64,000 nt of DNA from Angiostrongylus vasorum. Lineage: Eukaryota; Nematoda; Chromadorea; Rhabditida; Metastrongylidae. Below, in pieces: positions 25,720-35,937 of the stretch; the first letter of the stretch is position 1, and each line of letters begins with the position of its first letter. Below the pieces are notes generated by a model. The model made no database searches and had not been told where the DNA came from. It worked only from the letters and a program-made list of their open reading frames with translations. Location: positions 930,001 to 994,000 of the forward strand of contig JADANN010000433.1 in assembly GCA_018806985.1 (NCBI GenBank), given 5' to 3'. The translations under genes and the position numbers were made by a program.

Positions 25720-25958
25720 TTTCCTGTTAGACCCAATGGCGTAGGCGTTGTAACACAATTAATACAATATGTTATTCACAATTGCGGGAACATCGTCCAC
25801 TGTGAGCCAAGAGGAAATGAACAGAGCTTTAGGTAGCAATCTAATGCATCAAACGCCACGAGTACAACTAAACATGTCGAAAACAGTTCCTTTGAATTTT
25901 GGTTCAACAATTGTGAAAAACAATTTCAGTAATTCGAAAGTAGTACGCTCTTGGTAGT

Positions 25959-26386
25959 TATAATCACAATTTTGACTTATTATTTACTGCCTACTCTTTT
26001 TAGCGGCAGGTTATGCGTTGCGAAATATAACTTTAATGATGCTGAGATATTTGCAAAACTCTGGACCGCAGGTGCCTATGGTGGGGAACGAACGCGCTAT
26101 TGTCCTTTCCGGGGAGTAGCGCACTCACCACCACACCATGCGGGTCCTTCGTTTCGTCTGTCTCTCAGCTAGTTCTATTGATCTTTTGCCATCAGCAATC
26201 ACCCGTGAGCGGGATTGATCTTGGGGGCCCCAAATCAATCCCGCTCACGGGTGATTGCTGATGGCAAAAAGATCAATAGAACTAGCTGAGAGACAGGCGA
26301 AACGAAGGACCCGCATGGTGTGGTGGTGAGTGCGCTACTCCCCGGAAAGGACAATAGCGCGTTCGTTCCCCACCATAGGCACCTGC
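25959..26386 (-). mobile_element. Foldback element (near-perfect hairpin), copy M1
   Basis: Arms of about 157 bp, 26068-26226 and 26227-26386, are almost exact inverted copies centred on the GGGGGCCCC region, able to form one long hairpin. An unpaired tail of about 110 bp (ending with GACTTATTATTTACTGCC) lies to the left. GCTCTTGGTAGT occurs on both sides (25947-25958, 26385-26396). The homologous position in ASP copy B is an empty site. The insertion splits the copy C promoter region about 40 bp upstream of its ATG. Confidence 0.9.
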
Positions 26387-26437
26387 TCTTGGTAGTGTTT
26401 ACAAGATAGGATAACGGTAGTTAAGCAATACAGACCT

Positions 26438-29155
26438 ATGTCCCAAGCATCATTCCTGGTTCTCTTTAGCGCGGTTTGTGAAGTGCTTAGTTTCTACATT
26501 TACAACAACATTTAACTGGTTTTTCGTTACAGCTTCTACGTAATGTTCTATCCGGTGGTCCATTTGAAGCTCGTGAGTTCATCTAATGTTCTCCTATAAT
26601 TATGCATTGATATAACCAGAAAAAAGCCTGCTAGCCAACGTCTGTTTAAGCTTTCGGATGTCAAGGATTGATGCTAAGTGATCAAAATAGAACTGGTGCT
26701 CTCAATCTGCTCAACCGAATACGTTCAAGTGTTGCACTAGGACAATTTCAAGCACAAAACTTCTTGTCGTCGGCAAGTGACATGGATAAACTGGTAAAAT
26801 CTCTGATTTCACTTCATCATCGAATTTAGCTCCCACACAGCTTAAATGCCTTGGTTGCTGCACAATAAACGATAAGCGATAAAGCTTTGGGTGTTGGTCA
26901 GATCTTGAGGAATGCGGCTTGCGTTCGACTTTATCAAGCATCGTTTGAGATGACTGCATGTATGCATAGCCTATACAGTGACTTCTGATGGCTTACCGAT
27001 GTATCACATCGTATTTCTCTACCCTAACAGACCAGTCTTCGTAGTAATTTTCCCACCCAGAAGGCATGGGAGTTTTCATGAGCCGGGGAATTGGATCGAA
27101 GCAAAAACCCAGTGTATATTACAAGGCATCTTTAACCATCACTCTGCACGTGTCCTCATAGTACAATGAAAGAAAAAAGAAGGTTCACATTCTTATTTAC
27201 CGTTCACTATCAACGAGCATCAAAAGCAGCACTGAGTGTTGAAAATTGCAGGCATGGAACTGTAATCTGGAAAGATTGGCTCAGACAGCTGTCACTAATT
27301 GCCCTCAGAACCCACCTGCAGTAGGGCGCGCAAACGGGAGGAATTATCGTCTGTAAGTCGGGGAAAAATAATACTTTCACCATAATTAATAAAAGACCAT
27401 TGCGTCCTTACAACTGTTGCTGTGAATTTTAAAAAATTCAGATACGGACCGGCATCTTCTGCATTCGAGCGCCAATTCCCAATTCAAGCTGCTTTACTGG
27501 AGTGGTCGGAAATTTCGAACTTGTTATGGCCAGCTGACAATGTTTTCGATGGCAATGCAGCGTTCCTTCCATTTGCTAACGTATGTCAAGTTAGTATGAC
27601 GCTTAGAAAGGATGATTTGCAGTTTTTTTCTTTCAGATGATTCGTGCGAGGACCGTTTCTGTTGGGTGCTCTGGTGCCATGTGCATGGGAAGTTCTGCTG
27701 CAGCGTGCGTCTTCTCGGCACCGTGAGTAGTAGACCGCAAAACATTAACATCTAGAAAAACGTTAATGCTGCTTCAGCAATGTCCGACGAGGAACACTAG
27801 TCTACACGTCTGGAATGCCTTGTGAAAATGACCAACAATGCAACAGATTCAATCCTGCTTTCTGTGAAAATGGACTATGTGTTAACGCCGTAAGACCAAC
27901 CACGACAGCACCGCCCACAACAACATCGACAACAACAACCACAACCACAACAACTACAACAACTAGAAGGAGAAGTACTGACTGCGCAAGTACAGCATTT
28001 CCTTCCACCTTCAGAGAAGTCGCGCTAGGAATGCATAACAATTTCAGGTAATTCATTAGAAAGAGAAATATATTTGGTTCATCTATGCCGTCAAACGTTC
28101 CACATTCGAACAGATACATAAGCTGAAAGTGCATAGCGGAAATTTGTGAATATGGAAATATTGAAATACCTCGGTTTTTTACGGTTGAAAAGACGAGTGG
28201 GGGGCGGAATCATGTGGTTTTGTAAGGAAGCGCTCTTCCTTTAGATCGCTTGTCGCAAGAGGTCTTGCCAGAAACGCTGAACATGCAGGTGAAAATGCCC
28301 CACCAGCTGCAAGAATGGATTTGATGGTAAAGGATTGCACTTTTCCTACTACCGCTTCTTTTTCTTAGTGTCTGATGCCGCCTACGGTTTTTCTGGAGTA
28401 CGATTGCCAGGCCGAGCAAGTAGCTCTCAATCATGTCAGACGATGCGACAGACAACCTACACCGCCCTCGGCTCGACCCGGTTACAGTGAAAACATTCAC
28501 GTCCTCGCAACAACTGCCACAGACTTGCTGGGAGCTATCCAGAATGTGAGTCAGAAAATTGCTCTCTAAGTAGGAATCGTAGATTTTTAATATGGTCCTC
28601 AAAAATTAGAGTAGAGAGATGACTGCATCCATATGCTGCTACGATTTTATACGCTCTCAAATCTTGATCTCATAGAAGCTGTTTCCTTTGTTTAACTTAT
28701 TCCTACCTCTGCAGGCAATTGTAACATTTACTAACGAACTCGGAGGAAACGGCATTCCATCCAACATGTTATTAACGCCTCATGTCCTTCAACGCACCCA
28801 AAGAACGGTGACTAGAGTAAGCAAGGTTGGCTTCGTCATAATAACTACTTCAATGATACGGGCTGTTTAGCTCTCAAATACGTAGTTATTTCAGGTTCCC
28901 TGGGGAAGCAACAGGTTTATGGGCTGTGCAACTGTACTTTGTTATGTATTCTACTTTACTTCTTGCATGTACCGAGATCCGTTAGTTTTTAGTACCTTAA
29001 CGGCCTTTCTTTTCGTCAAATGTCGGGAAGGGCTTTACCTTGATTTCAGAGTGAATATCGTCGGAGCTCCCATCTACCCTATCGGTGCAGTCTGCAGCGC
29101 TTGTCCGACTGGTCCCAACAATTGTGATGGAGCTGTTGGCCTCTGTTCTTATTAA
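26438..29155 (+). CDS. Double-SCP-domain secreted protein (ASP-like), copy C, open frame
   Basis: Exons: 26438-26473 (signal peptide MSQASFLVLFSA), 26533-26572, 26651-26793, 27252-27352, 27442-27580, 27637-27722, 27778-28047, 28245-28326, 28399-28545, 28715-28816, 28895-28980 and 29050-29155 (stop TAA). Phases agree throughout and give 445 residues. CAP domain 1 (about residues 27-185) has WNCNLERLAQ and VGCSGAMC; a cysteine-containing stretch and Thr-rich linker follow (PTTTAPPTTT onward); CAP domain 2 (about 265-445) has YDCQAEQVALNHV, YSENIHVL, FMGCATVLC and a Cys-rich tail. Such proteins are secreted by parasitic larvae and adults; function here is inferred from family only. The exon 9 acceptor TTTTTCAG of copy B is TTTTTCTG here, so splicing must move 3 bases (in-frame loss of one Glu). 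The exon 11 donor is GTTAGT. The promoter is disrupted by a foldback element. Confidence 0.85.
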
Positions 29156-30282
29156 AAAAAAGAAAGCTCAACTTAAGAGCTATTCGATAACGAATGGCTC
29201 GTACTCCAAAAGCCTCTTCAATTCTTTGTGCATGAAATGTTTTGATTTGCTACTGCCTATGCTGAGCAATTTATTATGTGAAATTTTTTTTGTTTGGAAG
29301 CGGAACTGAGTCATTGCATAAATATCGGATTTTATCAGTTTTATAAACACTGTGCTGAACAGCGCTGCAAAAAAATACCCGCGAAAACCGTTACAAATTG
29401 GGAACAAACGCAGGACGATGAGTAGGTCACTATGTGGGTGCTAGGTCGCTGATTAATTTCCACTTAATATTAGGGGTGTTTCTAGTTAAATGAATAATTT
29501 GAAAACTAATCAGTTAGGGCTAGCGGTTGATAGCCTTCTTACAATTCTTCGTTTCAGTTATGTTGGAAGTATAAATCCGTGCAGTTGCGAAATTTGATGC
29601 GGATTGAAGAATGAACATTATGAACGTCAACAAAATGGGCCATTGAACAAGTCAAATAGTGTAATTCACCACACCACACAAACGTTGTGTCGTAGAGAGA
29701 TATCCTTTAAGTACACATTAATAAGCGGTTGTTTCCGACCTCATACAAAGCAACTGCTCTTGTAATTCACATGTTTGGCATCCAAAAGGAGATCCTTCGA
29801 CTTCTGACAATTGGAGAGGATTTTGCAGTTTTGTGAGCAGACGGTCAAAGGGAACCACGATATTTCGGAATATTTCTAGTCCTAGTGTTCAATGATCACT
29901 GGTGCTAGGCAATGCAGTCTTATCGACGAACATCAAAATTATGGCAGCCCAGATAAAATCTATTATTGTGGGCAATGCTACCACCTTAATTGTCGCTGTG
30001 ATAACTACCACCTACTGAAAGGTCTGTGTGGGGGTGTGAGTGCTCTGATGGTGAGTTCCTTATTTTGTACTTTCTGAATAATCGCTCAATATAACAAAAT
30101 TGTTGGCTGGAATACGTTTATTAACATCCCACTTTTACACATACGATTTTAAACGTAAACAATGTGCTGAAATGACGTCACAAACTCTACCTATAGCCTT
30201 TCTAGTTGTTCCCTACACTGAGCATTAACTAAAGTTCGAAACCAGATCAATATATCAGTTTTTCCCTACATAAAGCTAAAGG

Positions 30283-30553
30283 ATGAAGTTTACGGTGTTA
30301 ATCAATCCCTGAAAAATGCGCTTTGTATTCAGCATCATCATGCATACTTAGAGCTGGTTGAATGCATATCTGGCCCATACGATAACTCGCGGTTGCCAAC
30401 CGATATGTCAGTCCAACACTGCTCTCCTGTCAATCAGGTCTAGTACAATTAGTCCACCCCGAAGAAATTTTGACATAGGCCTCGTGATCTTAGGTCGCAG
30501 AATCGGACCAATTTTGTATGCCAGAGACCTCTAACCGATGAGCTATGCGCGCC
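30283..30553 (-). mobile_element. tRNA-derived SINE
   Basis: The minus-strand head GGCGCGCATAGCTCATCGG / TTAGAGG is strongly tRNA-like (A box TAGCTCATCGG), with B box GGTCCGATTCTG. Tail motif TGCATTCAACCAGCTC. It abuts the outer end of the right duplication arm. Confidence 0.8.
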
Positions 30554-31174
30554 TTTTTTTTCTCCACATAGTGTATTAAATTGTGTACAGTAGCGCCCAT
30601 TTTATAATAGTAATTTCGACTTCCCGTTAGAGATTCAGGACTAGGAATGAACTGGCGCTATTGCAAAGTTTGGCCTTCTACTTATACCTTTCATGTCGCC
30701 ATATTTAGGTCGATTCTATTATTGAGTAGTAAAGGCACTGATAAAACAAATCCTTGCAGGTTATTTCGATTCTGACGAACTTTATCGTTAATTGTCAATT
30801 AGAACATGGTGGAAATGTGGGCCTCGATTAAAATATGGGAAAAATGAAGAAAGTGTTAGCTAAAAGAATTGTTGTTCTACGATAGAATCTTATGAAGCCT
30901 CTAATCATGTACTGGTCGAACATTTTCATCTTTTTTAAGAGAAAATACCCAACAAGAAAGACCGTTTCTAACCGTTCTTCTCCGCAGGTGGATATCAGTT
31001 TTGTTAGAACGATTTACACGCGTAAACCCGTTAACAAGAACATGCTTAACCTTCACAAAGTGTTTGACTCATCTGCCGAGACATTACTTTCAAATTTTTT
31101 GGGAACATATTTGTTAAAAAAAAAGTCATACTTAACATGGAAATACTTCAAAAAATGAGGAGTAGTGACATAAC
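30554..31174. other. No recognised feature
   Basis: AT-rich DNA. An open frame of 88 codons at 30892-31158 is of low complexity and has no family match that I know. Confidence 0.4.
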
Positions 31175-31179
31175 AACTC

Positions 31180-31425
31180 AAAAAAATTGACTTTCTATAA
31201 ACCTCGGTTGAATAATCGACATATCTACGTATATGTCCTTGGAACTGCCTTTTTTAGGTGATGCGTGGTTGATGTAGATCTTCTTATTGTTGTCATTGTC
31301 GCCGTTGTTCAGTAGCTCACTTTTCGTCAACTTCGCCTTCCTCAGATACAGGACGTATCATTTGTAAGAGTAGTCCTACAATTCGACGAACTACATAGTA
31401 AGAACATCTATGTCACAATTTAAAA
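31180..31425 (-). repeat. PLE terminal repeat relic
   Basis: Contains GACTTTCTATAAACCTCGG, CTGATGCGTGG-like sequence (GGTGATGCGTGGTTGATG) and, on the minus strand, GTATCTGAGGAAGGCG then GTTGACGAAAAG. The same order occurs at 57.2-57.4 kb. The hammerhead core has lost its stem III palindrome. Confidence 0.55.
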
Positions 31426-31437
31426 AAAGCTAAACAA

Positions 31438-31714
31438 AGCTTTCAGCTTTGATCAATCCCTGAAAGATGCGCCATGCATTTGACTTCATCTTGCATTATT
31501 TAGAGGTGACTGAATGCATATCTAGCCTTTACAATTACTTGCGGTGGTCTACCGATGTATCGAGCCAGTGCTGCTATCCTCCCAGACAAATCTGGTGCCA
31601 ATTTACGGACTCTGGAGGGGATGGAAGGCTTGGTGGGCCTTGGCAGCTGGAATCGATCAGGGACCCATCTGCATTGCAGGGCGCCGCCGGCCAATGTGCC
31701 ACACGCGCGGGTAT
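31438..31714 (-). mobile_element. tRNA-derived SINE
   Basis: Minus-strand head CGCGTGTGGCACATTGGCCG (A box) and TGATCGATTCCAG (B box). The body contains the TTTGTCTGGGAGGATAGCAG block and the tail TGCATTCAGTCACCTC common to the family. Confidence 0.8.
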
Positions 31715-32179
31715 ACCACAATAGTGTCAACAATACTTCCACGCAATAGTGTCAAGGTTTACGAAACGTGGGCTTAATTTTTTTTCCCCGCTGCGACTGC
31801 CTATATTTGTGTTATGCGAAATTTTTTACTGGAAGCAAAAATTATGTTACTGCGTGAAAATTGTACTTCATCAGGCTTGTGACCATCATGCTGAGCACCG
31901 CAAAGCAGACCACTTTCAAAGGACGGTTAGTTCCAGGTACGAAAACACGATTATGGGTAAGCGTCCGCGATGTGGCTCCAGTATCTTGTGTTTATTTTTG
32001 CTTAACATTGAACTTTTTTAGATTCATTTTAAAAAGCACTTCCTAGTTCTACTTTTTGCGAAAATATGATATTTACTGTTCCCTTAATGAGCAAACACAA
32101 GGTTATTTCTTTCCTTGCGAACAAGCACATTCGGCTTCGTCATCGTCTTTGAGCGGTAGGTTCTTTTTTTGTTCATACT

Positions 32180-34060
32180 TTCTTTTCTGATTCCGGCTTT
32201 AACATTGTCTCCGAGTTAGGAAGACCAAGTGCAGGATTCATCGCCGAAAAGATACCTCTCTTGCATCCACCTCGTGGCGAAGATCTGGTTGTACCCTTGC
32301 AAGGTTGAGTAGGCACTCCAGGAAGGACCAAGTTGCACAACCAGAAATAGGCCAGCCTCAGTATCTCTCACACTGGGTGTTCACGTCTATAACGTTAAGC
32401 AGTGAGACGACCGGTGAGAGGCCGCAAAATCTCAGGTTACGCAGGACGTCAATGGAACCGGATCTGACGCACGCACGGACGACACGCCATGGAGATTGTT
32501 TCTTACTATGCACGTATAATTCCAGAACACTCTCCACAGACGCCGATCTTCACGCCCTTCTTAAAGCCGCAGATCGCATTAAATTCCATGTGACCACAAT
32601 ACAGGAAACAAAAACCAGAAAGATCGACTAAACAGCAGGACCGTTGCCATCCGTGGAGAAAAGGTGCTGTCACGAAATATCGGCGGCGTAGGCTTTGTCG
32701 TCCTCCCGTCCGTCGTCCATCTCGTGAACTCATACGTGATCCTTTGCTCTCGCTTAGCCTTCTTCCCTCTTCAACTAACCCATCACGAGAAGATCATAGT
32801 CATCAATTGGTATGCGCCGACTGACGCAGCCGATGAGTACGAATTAGATGCGCTCTAGTATCAGCTAGAGGAAGTTATACGCAATGACAAAGCATCATAA
32901 ATTTGTTGTCGGAGACTTCAACGCCACAGTAGAAAAGGCCAATGAAAGCGACCTCAGGATCGGAAGTTTTGGATTAGGAGAATGAAATGGGAACGAAAAC
33001 CGTCTCGTAGGACTCCTGTCTGCAGCACATCTTTACCATCGAAACTGGTTTTTCCAGAATAAAGAAACCTGCTGTTTGACACGGGACTCTCCCTAAGGGC
33101 ACGACTCATGCGGAGATTGCGGAGATCGACAACATTCTGACAAGCAGAAGATGGTGCCTACTTGATACATCGGTAGTCCCGTCATTCTGTACTGGTTCCC
33201 ACCACCGAATTCTTCGCGCGAAGATTCGATTAAGCCACAAGCTAGAAAAGAATTCTCTTCATCGACCACGAAGAAGAAGCCTAGCTGTATATGATGAGAA
33301 CATTCTGAAAGAAGCCCTATCCAAACGTGACTGGCAGATTAAAGAAGACCCGACCGAAGACTACGAGCTGCTTGTCGAAGGACTGAAAAGCTGTGCCGAA
33401 TTCGTCTCAGTTCCTCAAGGAAGAATGTCGGAACGCGTCTCCATTAATGCTAAGGAATTGCTCGAGAAGGAAACTGAAGCTTAATCCCACTGCAACACAT
33501 TTAAGGCGGCTAGTAATAAATTTCAACTGTAGAAGAAATTTGCAGGAGGATGTACACCGGTACAGGCAAAAGAAACTACTGGAGGCACCAGCGAAAAAAA
33601 GCAGTCTGAAAAAATTTCGTCAGGACTTGTGTGACAATAAAGTTCCACTGCCAGCTCTGATGAGCGAAGATGGGATCGTCAAAAGTCCTCGCCTTGATAT
33701 GGAATTGATAACGGAAGCGTTCTACACCAATCTTTTCCGTTCCACAATCCCTGTCCCGGACATTAATATCCCCGCTGGAGAAAGACCACCTGGAATTCTT
33801 CCGTCGGAGGTTCGAGTTGCGGTAGAAAGCATGAAAAGAGACACAGCTCCAGGACCAGACAATGTCACCGCCGATTTCCTTAGAGCTGGAGGCCACAATT
33901 TACATGCACTTCTCGCAAACCATATGACAGCCTGTATTCAAAATGAAAAAATCCCAGACCAGTGGAAAACGTCGCGCACGCTCATCCTGTCCAATGAAGG
34001 TGACCGAAGGGATCCTAGTAAGTACCGTCACATGTGTTTGTTAAGTGTACTCTATAATAG
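32180..34060 (+). pseudogene. RTE-type LINE, endonuclease plus N-terminal reverse transcriptase
   Basis: The 5' region matches the copy at 42.1 kb. The apurinic-like endonuclease is visible as LCTYNSRTLS, TIQETKTRK, NIGGVGFVV, INWYAPTDAADEYELDAL and VVGDFNA. The reverse transcriptase N-terminus is open from 33393 (PLPALMSEDGIV, SEVRVAVESMKRDTAPGPDN, DQWKTSRTLILSNEGDRRD, KYRHMCLLSVLYN) and then breaks off. Several stops and frameshifts lie in the endonuclease part. These LINEs nick DNA and prime reverse transcription at the target. The remaining reverse transcriptase is absent; the segment at 37.25 kb overlaps this one in sequence and is a separate copy. Confidence 0.85.
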
Positions 34061-34360
34061 GCACGAACCGTTAACCACGAACACTTCTGCCTATTGCTTG
34101 GGTGATCACCCAAGATCACGCTTGCGTTCGCTTAAAGTTTACTCCATTGTTCTTTTCGTTCACTTGTCATCTGTGGTTCTTACTGTGTGGTCTCAGGAGC
34201 CATCTATGTTTCGCTGTTAGTGTAGGCTAAAGGCCTCCAATCAAGCGACTGCAAAGTACATGGGAGTCGGCCGGGATTCGTTCAACAAATAAGCTACTTG
34301 TGGCTACGCCCAGCGCCCACGTTCAGTGTTTAGCAAAGTATATGTTGGTATCAAGAAACT
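34061..34360. other. No recognised feature
   Basis: The open frame from the LINE continues into unrelated sequence to 34220. The rest shows nothing recognisable. Confidence 0.4.
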
Positions 34361-34372
34361 AAATACTGTAAA

Positions 34373-34557
34373 ACACACGGGTGATTGCTGATGGCAAAAA
34401 GATCAATAGAACTAGCTGGGAGACAGGCAAAACGAAGGACCCGCATGGTGTGGTGGTGAGCGCGGTACTCCCCGGAAAGGACAATAGCGCGTTCGTTCCC
34501 TACCGCAGACACCTGCGGTCCGGAGTTTTGCAAATATCTCAGCATCATTAAAGTTAT
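34373..34557. mobile_element. Foldback element, one arm only (M2)
   Basis: Carries one complete arm (CGGGTGATTGCTGATGG through ACAATAGCGCGTTCG to CTCAGCATCATTAAAGTTAT). Flanks AAATACTGTAAA (34361-34372) and AAATACAGTAAA (34558-34569) look like a 12-bp target duplication with one mismatch, so it inserted as a truncated copy. Confidence 0.75.
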
Positions 34558-35052
34558 AAATACAGTAAAGTAAACGGGCCTGTTTCCCTGCCTCCAAAAA
34601 GCCCCGATACTGTAGCGTTGATTAGGACAACTACAAAGAAGCTGCTAAAACCTCAGGGCCATTCTATGTTCCCTAAACCGCAAAGTACTAGGGTGAAGAT
34701 TTGTTGCTAAAGTGCACGATCACCTGCATCTAAGTCCTCAAAACAGGTCTTCGCCACACAGGCAAGAAGGAAGTTTTTTCAATGTTGTCTATGACACCGG
34801 ACAAGAACTGTTCCTCGGAACATTCGAAAATTGGAGAGCCGGCAGTGTCGGCGTTCTCATCAACACGAGCATGGCCACGAATATCGACTCATTCGTGCAA
34901 CTGACAACTCGAATCATGACTTCACTATTGAAGAGGTGTGACTCAACACTTGCCCCACGTCCGACTTTCTATTAACCTCGGCATTGATCAAGTAATTATT
35001 CGTATCCTTGTTGAGCCAACACGAGGTGTTATTTTTGTTCTTTATTCTCGAA

Positions 35053-35093
35053 CAGGCTGACGTTTCGGCGGATTTCGCCTTCCTCAGAGCCTG
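35053..35093 (-). ncRNA. Hammerhead ribozyme motif (intact core)
   Basis: On the minus strand: stem I CAGGCT, C-box CTGAGGA, an extra A, stem II GGCG/CGCC with loop AAATC, GAAA box, the self-complementary ACGT, cleavage triplet GTC, then AGCCTG, which pairs perfectly with CAGGCT. ACGT can form stem III only between two copies, the dimeric arrangement known for PLE hammerheads. The unpaired A before stem II is unusual. Confidence 0.75.
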
Positions 35094-35896
35094 GAAAGGT
35101 CGAGTTGATAGCGATCCATTCGACTAAACACCTCCTCTATAACCAAACAGAGAAAACGCTAAAGCCTAGATTTCAATAACATTGAACACAAAATAGCTTC
35201 TTTGCACACTCACCGCTTTCTGTGAGTCTTCCACTGAGTATGTCGCGTGGAGACCAACCACACAGAATTCACATGGAAGCGTGATATGCCCCTCCCATCA
35301 AAATAACAGCCTTATATACTGCCCAATATCACGCGTGATAATGAGGGGCACTCTTCCCCCCTGCGGTTCATTTTGGGATTTCTGGAATTAATCCAGAACG
35401 CCTCGAGAGTTTTGCTCGATTGTGTTTCGCGATTCCCGTTCGAGGATCGTGACCTGTCCTTCAAAGTCCTCCGCGTTCTGTCTCTGGGTCCTATGCGTGC
35501 CTAGTGGGATACTTGGTTTACGTTTACCGACCAGGTGTTCTTTTATGCGGACACCAAGTGGCCTACCCGTTTTGCCAATGTATTCGTCTCCGCACGCCTT
35601 ACAGGAGATCAGATAAACTGTACCCGAGCTCATGCAATCACCGTCTCTACCATTAGGGGCTTATTATGCAATTTTTGCGTTGCACATAGACGGTCATATA
35701 GGCGGTTACGAACTAGCTTTTTACGAACTAGTGCGGTTAGTCTTCACGCGACATACTCAGTGGAAGACTCATGGAAAGCGGTGAGTGTGCAAAGAAGCTA
35801 TTTTGTGTTCAATGTGATTGAAACCTTGGTCTAGCGTTTTCTCTTTTTGGTTACGGAGGTCTTTGGCCGAATGGATTGCTGTCAACTTGACCTTTC

Positions 35897-35937
35897 CAGG
35901 CTCTGAGGAAGGCGAAATCCGCCGAAACGTCAGCTTG
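35897..35937 (+). ncRNA. Hammerhead ribozyme motif (intact core)
   Basis: Same 41-nt motif in the opposite terminal repeat: CAGGCT, CTGAGGA, GGCGAAATCCGCC, GAAA, ACGT, GTC and AGCTTG (one G-U pair with CAGGCT). All core residues match the copy at 35053-35093. Confidence 0.75.

Larger units (their letters stand above)
25720..30270 (-). repeat. Right arm of large inverted duplication
   Basis: Inverted partner of 18990-24235. It carries ASP copy C and a foldback element (25959-26386) that is missing from the left arm. Collinearity continues past the gene to about 30270, where a SINE begins, with much lower identity beyond 29530. Confidence 0.92.

Noticed and set aside
18990..30270. Assembly artefact (hairpin read) as cause of the inverted duplication
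   Set aside because: The arms differ by three transposon insertions with target duplications and by many substitutions, which an artefact would not produce.
33393..34220. Intact 275-codon gene
   Set aside because: It is the N-terminal reverse transcriptase part of a broken RTE LINE that reads into unrelated sequence after about 34060.
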